64,000 nucleotides of DNA from NCBI GenBank assembly GCA_036250225.1, contig JAPZLL010000031.1:310001-374000 (forward strand), given 5' to 3'. Positions 21,133 through 31,076 of this stretch are shown here, piece after piece. A model generated the notes under the pieces. It was not told the DNA's origin, did no database searches, and was given only the letters and a program-made list of their open reading frames with translations. The stretch is from Cercophora sp. LCS_1. Taxonomy: Eukaryota; Ascomycota; Sordariomycetes; Sordariales; Lasiosphaeriaceae. The stretch's first letter is position 1, and each line of letters starts with the position of its first letter. Position numbers and translations under genes: made by a program.

Positions 21133-22791
21133 ATGGCGGACGTAATTCCGCTGCAAAACAGCATGGAAGACGCCATGTTGCGCCCTGCCCCGTCGCCTCC
21201 ACGACAGGTTGCGTCTCCTGCCCCCCATCCGCAGGCCCGCATTGGCCGTGGGGGTGAAGACGCCGAGCCTCGACGAATGCCTGACGACTCGGTCCCCTCG
21301 TCCCCGTCCCCTTTCCGAGCCGATGACTTTATCGAGACCAGGTCGAGCCGGTCGGCCTCGACGACGTCGCGAAGCACCAATCGGCTGTCTCTCACACTTC
21401 CAATTGCTCCTCCCTCTGCCTATCCTTCGCGCCCAACGCCCGTGTCTTCGACTGCGCCGTCGTTTCCCCCAACCCCGCTAGACACCCCATTGCTAGCCTC
21501 GCCGTTGGATTCGGCCGACTTCATAACGGCCATTGCGGCCCAAGAACGGCGCGTACTCGAGCTCCGTGAAGATTTGAGTCGCGCCGAGTCTGAATTGGCA
21601 AAACTGAAGAAACAATGGGCCACCCACGAGGCGTACAAGAAGAGAGCAACAAGGCGAAATGTTGAGCCCCTGCGTCCTATCAGCGTGGCGGCTGATTTGC
21701 AGGAAGACGCCGCCACTCGACGAAGCGCGGAATTGGACAGGAGGAAGGCTTTGCTGCTCGCCCAGCAAAGCCAGCAAAACACACCCGAGAATGGCCGTCG
21801 ACGAGTCTTTCGCGGAGGACACACGAGAACGTTGTCTCTTCTATCTCCTACCAAGCCAACTAGCGGGTTTGAGGACGCCGCGGACGGCTTCAAGTCCGGA
21901 TTCGATGAGCCTGACTCGCCGTACGTCAACCGCTATGCGCCAATTAGCTCAGCGCAGCTTGCAAAACGAGCGTCCTGGGCGCCTCGATCATCGGTGCAGA
22001 CCGGCGCTGTCAAGCAGATCGCCCAAGATTTCAAGTATGGTCTGTGGACATTTGTGGAGGACCTTAGGCAGGCCACCGTGGGTGAGGAGCCGATTACCGG
22101 CCAACGGACATATCTCCGCGGCAACGACGGCGTCATGAGGTCAGCTCTTAGTGGGAATAGTAGCCCGCTAGGGAGTGGCGATCAAGACACCATCCGCGCT
22201 TCAGGCGCTGGCCCCAGACCCCGTGTAGCAGCGGCGTTTGACAACCCGCCGGCGCCTTCACCGAACCTCGTCACAGGCGATCAGCGAGAAGAGCAGGACA
22301 ACGTGGGCGCGTCATCAGCACAAGTGCGGGGCCACCAGAGATCCAACACTGAGGGTGGAAAGGCGATGAAACGGTTCTCGTGGACGCCGTTGACGGTTGA
22401 CTCGTATGACGACAACGACTGGTCGAACTGGGACAGTCCGAACGTCAGCTCAACACGGTGGAGTGGCACCACTGTCAACGGGGATATCATTCCCAGCATC
22501 CCAGAGAAGCGCGATGATCCCGCAACGCCTCTGTAAGATTCTCTTCGACATGTGTGCTGTTATGCACTGCTAACATCTGTCAGCAAAAACAAATCGTCCC
22601 GCCTCTCGGGCGTTACTGCGTCGCCTAATTCCAACAAGCTGGAGGAACTCCTCCCTGCGGTGGTAAACCGTCTTCCCGGCAGCCTTAAGAGAGCCACGAC
22701 GGATCTGATGAAGGAGTGGGAGCGCAGCTTATATCCTGAGCCTGAACGGCCGGCGAGTCCGGTGGTTGTTGACAAAGACAAGGGGCTCTAA
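21133..22791 (+). CDS. DUF4048-domain protein
   Basis: Exons 21133-22532 and 22584-22791, joined in phase (donor GTAAGA, acceptor CAG), 535 aa. Function unknown; the family is known mainly from filamentous ascomycetes. The recognisable block is LDSADFITAIAAQERRVLELREDLSRAESELAKLKKQW, split here as SADFITAIAAQERR and LRAESELAKLKKQW-like coiled-coil heptads, then RRVFRGGHTRTLSLLSP. The rest is low-complexity, with KRFSWTPLTVDSYDDNDWSNWDS and a C-terminal LEELLPAVVNRLPGSLKRATTDLMKEWE segment that may be helical. The start chosen is MADVIPLQNS at 21133 in a CACATGGCG context; an ATG at 20800 would add 111 residues that look like leader. No signal peptide or membrane segment. Confidence 0.8.
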
Positions 22792-24392
22792 GCTCAAGCA
22801 TTTTGCAGTGTGCCTTAACTCTATCTCTTGCCATGTGAGCGTAGATGAGGGGACATTTGGCATTGGGCACTGTACATGGCAGCCCTTGGGTGGACTGATT
22901 TGCTTACATGCGGGTTAAGGACATGGGACTGGATTGGGCAGGGACAGCGAGAGATTTGACTAGAGATTGGGTATCTGTCTTTTGGACGTCGGAGTGTTTT
23001 AGTACGCTCCCATGGTCTCAGCAGACAGGTTATCATGTAATGATAATGACTGACGATGTATATAATGTAAATAAATCATGATGACATACATTTACTCGCG
23101 ATTCTCTTCACTCTCGGTCTAAAAGGTGTCTTCTCTATTCTTCCGTAAAGAATATGAGCTGAACGACCTGCTGACAGGAAGAGGCGATGAAGTTGGCGCA
23201 GTGTTGTGAAAATAAGATTCAGTCCGGCTTTCAGCTGAGAACTGTCTCCACAACCTAAACAACGTCACCTTTTTATCCATCACCATCCAGCTGTTCATAA
23301 ATCCGAGGAATGTCTCGCATCAAATATTACCCGGCTTATGCTCCTCTGCTCGTCACTGACGGTCCCATGCAACGTACCCGTGATTGAATCCGGGTCTCAC
23401 CCACACTGCCTCGTTGGAACATTCCCAGTGGTTCCCGTCCCAGCGGTGCGGATGCAGGGTCCAATCCCGATTCAGCATCCCGTCCACATACCAGAGCAAG
23501 CCATCGATGGTGCTATTATTAGGTTTTGGTATTGTAATGGAAAATATCGATGCTGTAACATGGTGTTTGGCAAATACGAAGTGCGCGATGTTTGCGAAGC
23601 ATACGAAGTTGGGAGGGCATTCAGCTCGGGAATAACAAGAATCGGATGTAATCCGATGGGAGGAGCTCCGGAGATCTCACCATCACGGCCGAGCTTAGCG
23701 GTAAGGCACTTGGCCACACCAGCTCACCGGGAAAATAGGTACGTACACTGACCGAAAAAAAAAAAAAAAGTATGGGGGAGGCCTCGAATGCAATGCGAGA
23801 CAGAGATGACTTGCGTTCAGCCCTACAGATGACAACGTTTTGCATGCGCGCAGAGCTTTCCGGCTTTGGAGCAAGGGTGGCCGGGCGGGTGCGTGGTTCT
23901 CATGATCAAGCATGCCACCATGATCCGGGTTCTATGCAGTGCCGGCATCGGGTACCTAGTTGAGGATGGTTATTGGTTGGGCGAGGGGGATATCACTCAG
24001 CCACTTTTACCCAGCCTTGACGACGTGAGGCTGCTGACTTGGTCAATATCGCACCTGCGGTGAGGATTTGGCGGCGGTCGGTTCGGGAGTGCTTTGAGAG
24101 CGGTCCGATTCAATGCGACGTTGTCCATCTCCGTCTGGTGAGGATGTTGCTGTGGTGGAGGGAGCATTGCCTCGTTCGCTTTTGGTTGTTCAGCTGGGAG
24201 GGGCGTGGTGAGCGAACGAGCGTTGCACCGAAAGGATTGTCGGATATGTTGATGATGATTTGGTTGCGTATATAAACCGAGAGCCTCCCTTCGTTTGGGT
24301 GGTGTATCGTTCATCAACAGCACTTCACATCTTCAGTTCGAAAGCATCAATCTTCCAACTTGCACAACCACCCAACCAACTCAACCGCCAAC
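22792..24392. other. Intergenic, 1.6 kb, with a weak candidate minus-strand exon
   Basis: No established gene. On the minus strand 23353-23512 an acceptor-led frame ends in a stop and is tryptophan-rich; an upstream exon can be joined in phase, but no start codon or family is found (see findings). A12 at about 23757. The final 120 bases are the promoter and leader of the secreted protein. Confidence 0.4.
24269..24276 (+). promoter_or_regulatory. TATA box of the secreted-protein gene
   Basis: TATATAAA, 117 bases upstream of the start codon at 24393, a plausible distance for a short fungal leader. A clear TATA element fits a regulated, strongly expressed secreted protein. Confidence 0.65.
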
Positions 24393-24860
24393 ATGCAGCT
24401 CACAGCTCTCCTCCTCACAACCCTCTCCGCCCTCACCCTCGCCGCCCCCTCCACCACTGACAAGCGGGCCTGCACCCCCCGATTCCCCGCCGGCGTCTCC
24501 AACATCGCCCTGAGCAAGACCGTCGGCGCCCCCAGCACCACCCAGAACCTCTCGTGGGATGTCCCCGCCGGCGCCGGCGGTCCCTGCACCCTGATCGCCA
24601 CCTTCCCGGCCGGCTATCCCATCGCCAGCAGCGGCAACGCCCAGGTCAACGTCATTGATGTCAACGGGCCAGCCCCTGGTTCCATCGTCGGCACAGTCAC
24701 CTTTGCCAGCGATCCGTCTGCGCCCAAGACGACGTACATCAACTCGTTTGCCTGCCGGGCGAACATGCAGTACAAGCTTGTGCTCGCGACCGAGGGGGCA
24801 GGCAGCGTGAGCTTTGCTGAGGGGAATGGAGCCGGTATTGCTTTGACGTATGGATGCTAG
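24393..24860 (+). CDS. Small secreted protein, But2 C-terminal-like
   Basis: 155 aa, single exon. A signal peptide is clear (MQLTALLLTTLSALTLA, then APSTTDKR), and the dibasic KR suggests Kex2-type processing. The mature part is a predicted beta-sandwich with CTLIATFPAGYPIASSGNAQVNVIDV resembling the C-terminal domain of the But2/ubiquitin-3-binding-like family common in secreted fungal proteins. Cysteines lie near the mature N-terminus, in GPCTL, in FACRAN and as the last residue, allowing two disulfides. Function is unknown; the family contains antigens and putative effectors. An upstream in-frame codon at 24360 is not an ATG, so the start at 24393 is firm. Confidence 0.75.
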   Translation: MQLTALLLTTLSALTLAAPSTTDKRACTPRFPAGVSNIALSKTVGAPSTTQNLSWDVPAGAGGPCTLIATFPAGYPIASSGNAQVNVIDVNGPAPGSIVGTVTFASDPSAPKTTYINSFACRANMQYKLVLATEGAGSVSFAEGNGAGIALTYGC

Positions 24861-25112
24861 GGGCAGAACGTCTGGGTTGGTAGTGTACAAAAGGAACTTT
24901 TCGTGCTGGCGCACCTGTGGCGGGCATTGGAAGGCGTTCGGGTAGACGGTGCATTGGGTCGGATACTTATTGTCACTCCTTTGGTCCTCAATAGTTGGTG
25001 GATGTAAGTCATGGTGAAATTAGCAAATCAAGGATTTGATCAAGCTGCCTCCGGTTTCCCAGCGCCAAAGCCCTCTAGTCAGTTGAACCACAGTGTCCCA
25101 GAAACTCAACAC

Positions 25113-26291
25113 CTACTCCTTGTCAAACGCCATCACTGCATACCTGAAACTCCCATTCGCGTATCCCCTCCTCATGGCCCGGAAGGACTGCAAAAACGCA
25201 ATCCCGTCCCTCCCCTGGCTGAAAGCAAATCCCCAGAGCGACGGATTCTGCACCAATGACCAGGATATATCCCTAGAAGAGTGTTAGCTCCGCGCTCTGC
25301 ACGACAGCAAACCGTAAACATACCAAGTCTTGCTAACATCCTGGCTTATGTCCTTGGGTCCCCCGAGCACCTTCAGCCCAGCCTTGATCGCGAAATCCAC
25401 ATAACCATGCTGCGTACACAGCGGCGGCAGCAGCATACCATCTAACCCGCACAATCATCAGCTTCGCCCTCTTTTCTCACAGATTAGAAAGGACTCACCC
25501 TCGATGGGCTTGATATCAGCCTCAAACTCCTTCTCCCCAAGCCCCTCGTTCTTGAACCAATCCGCCAACACCAGCTTTCCCCCATTTTTCAGCACCCTAT
25601 GCGCATTCTCAAAAAACAGCCCCTTGTTCGGAAAGTGACTCAACGCTTCGCTAATCCAAACCGCATCAAACTTGTCATCGGCAGCAAAATACTCGCCCAT
25701 CTTCTCTGCATCGAGCTCGATGAACCGCACCTTGCCCTTGCCTAGCTTGATGAAGCCCTTCTCATCGACCACAGGCTCACCGTCTTTGGAAGCCTCGGCC
25801 TTGGTCAGCCGCGTGGCGATCTGCACTTGCTTGGAGGAAATGGTGATGCCCGTGACGGTGCATCCCAGCTGGGCCGCCAAGAACCGCGAGGTCCCGCCGA
25901 TGCCGCATCCTGTGTCTAGGACGTGGGCGCCCTCGGGGAGGGACGAGATGTCGAGGAGGAGGCGGATCAGGTTGACTTGGGCTGTTTCCTTGGATTCCGA
26001 GGCTTTGCTTTCGGGCGTGGGCCAGTAGCCGTGGTGGATGTGTTCACCCCTGTTTGGTCATGTAAGGACCGTTTGTTTCAGCACGGGAGATGGACAACGG
26101 AAAACGGACCAGAGATTCAGGTAGTAATCGCTCGCCAGGTCATAATGGAGCTTGATGCGATCCTTGAGAGCTTGCATCGTTGTGTGGGCGAGACCTATGG
26201 GTGTGTCATACTGCTTGCTGAGCTCTGTGACTTCATCACCCTGGCGCTGCTGCTGCGGCGGCGGCGGGACAGGGGCGGTTGTTGATGCCAT
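25113..26291 (-). CDS. SAM-dependent methyltransferase (UbiE/tocopherol-methyltransferase type)
   Basis: Exons on the minus strand: 26110-26291, 25499-26049, 25324-25441, 25113-25272; all phases agree, 336 aa. HYDLASDYYLNLWGEHIHHGYW is the family opening. Motif I is HVLDTGCGIGGTSRFLAAQLG, followed by TGITISSKQVQIA, FDAVWISEALSHFPNK and VLKNGGKLVLADWF. The C-terminal part (exon 4, SWSLVQNPSLWGFAFSQGRDG to AVMAFDKE) matches the same class. Family members methylate small molecules such as tocopherols, sterols or amines; the substrate here is not deducible. No transit or signal peptide. A proline/glutamine-rich N-terminus follows the ATG at 26291, and the frame upstream has no other ATG. Confidence 0.88.
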
Positions 26292-27018
26292 GGTGAGACA
26301 GCAAACAGCAATGATGGTGATTTGGTTCGTCGGAGTGTGAGATCTCGGGACCTTCAACAAAGGCCAATTGAGTTTCCCACCGGTTTATCCCCCCACCGTT
26401 TCATCTCGAGCCGTCATGGCTTTCGGCCGTGCCCACCGCCCACCGCCCACCGCCGCAACCTGCAGATGCACGTTGGCAAGGGGAGTGGAGTAGCTTATGC
26501 TTTGCCATTGGCCGGTTGGTCCGAGAAAGGCGACGGAATGAAAACAAGGATGGGATGGTCCATCGTCCCTCGATGTTGGAGCCGGACCGAGGTATTCAGC
26601 GCCATGTGAGGTTGTCCAGCCGAGTTTTCGGCGCCAAGTTGTTGGTGGGCAAGTAGTGTAAAGAATGAGTGCGACCAACCAGACTGTCCAAAAAAGGTCA
26701 TGCCATCGACTTGCCAATACAGCATCAAATGGTCTCAAGCCATGTATATTTATTTGCCAACAGATGTCTAGTAATGTCTTCAGCACAGGATATCATAATG
26801 AAAGGCCTCGCAAATATTTCCAATGCCTCGGGGTTTTTCTCTTCCCAATGGAGCACCACCTCAGGTTTTCTAGGGTGTAGAATCTTCTGTACGTGGGGTG
26901 CACACCGCATGCTTGCAATCGAATCGCACTCTTTCTTCACAACGCCACTTGCTGAGTTGCAAAAAGAAAATACTGGTCTCTGATACGCTCTTCTCAACTG
27001 CTATAGAGGTAAAAAAGC
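26292..27018. other. Intergenic, no gene seen
   Basis: Promoter of the methyltransferase and 3' flank of the tRNA. A run of six T on the minus strand at 27011-27016 is the likely Pol III terminator of the tRNA-Leu gene. Confidence 0.5.
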
Positions 27019-27132
27019 TGACGAGAGTGGGATTCGAACCCACGCATCTTTCGATACTAGAATGCTACCCACTTCTGCAGGCAAGAACAGGATTCTTGAG
27101 TCTAGCGCCTTAGACCGCTCGGCCATCTCGCC
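27019..27132 (-). tRNA. tRNA-Leu (CAA) with a 32-nt intron
   Basis: On the minus strand the acceptor stem GGCGAGA pairs with TCTCGTC (one G-U), and the discriminator is A. The D-arm is GCCGAGCGGTCTAAGGC, the A box of leucine tRNAs. The anticodon stem CTAGA/TCTAG encloses CAA at 27096-27098. An intron of about 32 nt (27063-27094) sits one base 3' of the anticodon, the normal site, and CAA-Leu is one of the fungal tRNAs that usually carry an intron. A variable arm and a T-arm with GGTTCGAATCC follow. Confidence 0.93.
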
Positions 27133-27817
27133 CGATTTGATATTAGTGGAAGTGGAATAGTGCTACTTGACGACACCCAAACTTTGGGGGGAGGACAGCC
27201 AGTTAGGGGACAATCACTCCACAGTGGCATTGTGTGTTTCCCACTCAAGAGGCATTAAGCTGACCAGTATAGATATTTAGGTTGATTGCTTGCGAACATG
27301 TGTTAATCGCGTTGTTGGGGGCGATCGTAGTCTCGCCTTGTCAGGGCTGGCTGCTCTTTGGACTGTAATGCAAACACCCAGGGCTCTCAGCCTTGTCGAT
27401 AGAAGCCATCAGTTCATCCATGCCTAGGTAGTGGCAAGACGAAGCTTCATTAGTTATGGCATGGGAACCCGGGTAATGCCGACGATCACGACCAACCGTT
27501 CATGGGGCGAGAATCGACGGATTGTTTCCTGTCCATGATTCTCATGTTTCAAACCCTGTCTGAGTCCCAAGTTGCAGCTAAACCTGTTTTATTCTTTTGG
27601 ACTCTAGGCTGTTGCGAGAGACCTTCGCAACCTACCGACTTGTTGAATTGCCAGACTCACAAACCTCCACCCAGGAGCGGGACTCGGGGAAGAACCCGTC
27701 ATGGAGAAACTGCCTGTCATAGGTAACCCGTAACATACCTAGTCGTGTAAAAAGAAACTTGACCCAGCACCACCCAAAACTATCAAGAATCATCTCAACC
27801 ACTCCCTCACCCATCGA
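27133..27817. other. Intergenic, no gene seen
   Basis: Between the tRNA 5' end and the GST stop codon. No open frame with family resemblance. Confidence 0.5.
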
Positions 27818-28605
27818 TCACGCCCCCTGAACCCTCAAATCCTCCAACACCTTCCTCCCCCTGACCGTATCCCCTTCGTGCAACACCTCCCTCCCCGTCT
27901 CCTTCAACGCAGCATCAACCCTACCAATCATCAGTAAAATCATCACCACAGCAGGTCACATCGTACTCACCACTCCTTCACCTCCTCCCTCCCCAAAACC
28001 CTCTCAACATACCCATCCGCCACCTCGCTCAACCACGCCCGACTCCCCACAAAAGTCTGCAGTCTCAAAACCACCGGCGCATAAAACGCATCCACAGCCG
28101 TAAACTCCTTCCCCGCCAACCAAGGCCCCCCAAACCTGCTCAATCCCTCCGTCCAAAGCTCGCTGATCCTCTCCAAATCCTTCTTCAGCCCCTCACTCAC
28201 CTCTTGTTTACTCTCCAACTGCACCCTCAACCCAATATTCATACTCATCTCGTCCCTGATTGTCGCGAAGCCCGCGTGCATCTCCGCGACTGCTGACCTA
28301 GCCCATGCTCTCGCTACTTTGGAGGCAGTGGGGTAGACGCTCTTATCGGGGTGTTGCTCGGCGAGGTACTCGATGATGGCGATGGATTCCCAGAGGATGA
28401 GAAGTTCTGAACCAGACGAGGTGTCGTGCAGACAGGGAACGTGAGCGACGGGGGAAAAGGCTTTCCATTGGGGTTGGCGGTATTGGCCTGAGATGAGCTC
28501 GGCGAATTCTTCTTCAAAAGGGATGTTGAGGGCGCGGAGAAGAAGCCAGGGGCGGAGAGACCAGGAGGAGTAGTTGCGGTTTGTGATGAAGAGTTTGTAT
28601 GTCAT
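27818..28605 (-). CDS. Glutathione S-transferase family protein
   Basis: Exons 27971-28605 and 27818-27920 on the minus strand, 245 aa, the usual GST size. The thioredoxin-like N-terminal domain begins YKLFITNRNYSSWSLRPWLLLRA, with serine in the position expected for the catalytic residue, then VPCLHD and the SNAIL-like ILWESIAIIEYLAE. The C-terminal helical domain holds FGGPWLAGKEFTAVDAFYAPVVLR. NYSSWSLRPW is typical of the YfcF-like branch rather than classical detoxifying GSTs. Another ATG in frame at 28767 would add 54 residues that do not look like GST; the 28605 start puts the first beta strand at residue 3. Substrate unknown. Confidence 0.88.
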
Positions 28606-29055
28606 TTTGCCTTTTAATTTGCAGTGGCTACTCGTCGGATGCTTTTCCGAGTCAGAGTGATGGAAAGGAGAGAAAAGATGCTGCTGGCGGTGTTTATGGC
28701 AGATTGGGGAGAGGAGTGGGGAGAGAGGGGAAACCAGCAACTCCAAATGTTCGCAGAGCTTCCTCATGTAGGAAGGTTATACATACGGCCACGCCTTATG
28801 ATTGACTGGCTGCATGTCGTGCTCTGGGCGTGCATTCAGTCCACTTCATCTCCCGCTTCGGAGCAGCGGGGAAGGGTTCATCCTGCTTATCATCAGGTAC
28901 CACATTGTGACTCACTGATAATCTCAATCCCATGGATTTTGCAATTCCTTGCCATTGACCGTGCTAACAGACAGGTTTGACCGAGACGCAGTCGAGATGC
29001 CGCATCTCCTGACGCCAACGCTCCACGCTCCCAAGCATATGCAACCAAGATTCCC
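28606..29055. other. Intergenic, 450 bases
   Basis: GST leader and promoter plus the 3' flank of WRS1. No gene seen. Confidence 0.5.
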
Positions 29056-31076
29056 CTATGCCTCCTTTGCAGCCACCTGATCCTCCTTTTCCTTTGCCTT
29101 TTGCGCCTTCTTTGCTTCTATTTGCTTTTGCTTCTCTAGTTTCTTGAGCTGGTTCTTCGTCAACTTACCATCTCCGCCCTCCTTGGGCTCGGCGCCGTCG
29201 GCATTTGGCTCGACCTTGGGAACCACAATGGGTGCACGAGGGTTGCCCACCCACGACAAGGGCCTCGGCTTCATGAAGAGCTCAACCGTTGCATCATCTA
29301 CCTTGGCCCTCCGCTCCTGGAACGCGGCCACGTATGCCTGGAGCTCCTTGATGCAGATGGCTTTCAGCTCACCTGTCAGCATCTCTCCTGACTCATACGC
29401 GAGCCGGATTCTCTCGAGCTCTTCATCGTCCTCCAGGAAGAAGGTGAGATATTGGTATGAGACATCGACGCTGGTGTCACCGCCCTGTGCTCGGTGTTCC
29501 TCGACCGACACCTTTCCACCAGAAAAGGCATACTTGTTGACCTTGTTCTTGATCTGGTTGGGCGTGTCCCTCATGAAGACTTTCTCGTTTAGCAGCCGGA
29601 CGAAGTGCACAACGTAGATGGGACTCCCATCTCGGTAAAAGTTTTGACTTACTGGCAGATTCGTCAACGGAAGCCGACATCTAAAGTTCAGTCAGTCTTC
29701 CTGTTCAAGGTACCCGGAACCTAGACCGGTACCTTTGTTCCAGGCCCCTGGAGAGCGTCAAGAAACCTCGAGTGAATTAGAGATGGTTTGGCGTAATGCA
29801 ACCTCGCGGAGACATCTCTGGTCATACGAAAGTCTGAATCCAAATTAGTTCACATAAACCTAGGAGCGTTTAGAACTCTATGTGTCCTTACATCTGCAGA
29901 TAATTAGCACGAGCTCTTCCGACGCTCAAGGGGAACGTCTTTGCTCCAAGCATAGTCACGAGAGTTCAGGTGCAAACGTACGGATCTTGGTCAATGGCAC
30001 ACGGACTGTTTGGGTTAGCAATTGACGAGCTGGGTATATCTCGGGGTTCTCACATGAGCGCCGGTATGATGGATGTCCTCTTCTCATCGGTACCGAAGAT
30101 GTGTGGGAAGGAATGTGCCCAGCTGGTGGCTCCTGTCAAGGTGTGAGTAGTTGTCGCCGGGGCGTGACCGCCACCACTGACCTTGGATGCTCCCGAAGTG
30201 GATGCTAGCCACAATCATGTCAGTACCCGCTGTCTATATCTCCCAAAGAGATTTTTAGACATACCGCCCGATATTGGTCGAGTTGTCAAACCCAAAGATG
30301 GCCCTTGCTTGGTTTAGCGTGATGTGCTTGCTCAACCTCACAACGTTCCTATAAAAGGCACCACCCATGTATTCGAACTGCCCGCGTATTAGCATTGGCT
30401 CTGAGGCAGCAATCGCCACAACTTACATCTGAGAAGATGAATGTCTTCTTAGGGTCAAAGCCAATGGCAATGATATCCTTGGCGTTGCTGCTGCAATACC
30501 CCTGGACCTCCTCGATTGTCCTCTTCTCCGAGAAAAGGTACTTTTCGTCGTCAGTCAACATAATGACGAGCGGCACATCAAAAGCATCCTGGAGCCCTGT
30601 TCATATCCCTGTTAGCTACCGGGCAGTTCCTCCCGCTTTGCCCCAACATACACTTTGTGAACTCGAAGGGGACCGTGTGCCCCACATGCACGCTGTCGGA
30701 CGAAGGGCCGCGCCCAGTATAGAGGAAGAAGGGTTCGCCGCGCTCATATCGGTCTAGAATCGCCTCAAAGTCACGGTGGGAAAAGACAATGCCTCGGCGG
30801 AGGAAGCGGTGCGGCTTCTTGCCCGTCACCTTCTCGAAGCGCTCGAGAAGTGCCTGGTCGATCTTCTTGGTGCCGAACTCTTCCACCAGCTTATTGTAAT
30901 CGATCGCCTTGACTACTCCATCCTCGCCAACTTCTCCCGAGACCTGCAACAAATACTCAGCCCGATTCCAAGGACGATCGAACGAATGCGCCTACGTTGT
31001 ATGGGTCGACTGTCTGCTTGTGCTGATGAGGGATGGGAGACTCGTCGAGAGCTTCCGCCGTCACGTTGGTCGCCAT
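29056..31076 (-). CDS. WRS1: Cytosolic tryptophanyl-tRNA synthetase, 11 exons
   Basis: Exons on the minus strand, 5' to 3': 30996-31076, 30652-30943, 30427-30596, 30265-30377, 30182-30204, 30054-30132, 29982-30005, 29892-29893, 29733-29833, 29653-29680, 29056-29579; 478 aa. The HIGH-type motif is SVHVGHTVPF, then WLQDAFDVPLVIMLTDDEK, the IPCAIDQDPYFR block and the KMSAS loop, split as GTK/MSAS by an intron. Then come NQIKNKVNKYAFSGG and YLTFFLEDDEEL. This is the eukaryotic/archaeal type, charging tRNA-Trp in the cytosol; no mitochondrial presequence is seen. The C-terminus is lysine-rich (KNQLKKLEKQKQIEAKKAQK), unlike the yeast enzyme, and may bind tRNA. Exon 8 is only two bases, AT. It is required because D-P ends exon 7 on CC and the next sure exon begins ACTTTCGT, and only the inserted AT restores P-Y-F-R. 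Confidence 0.93.
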
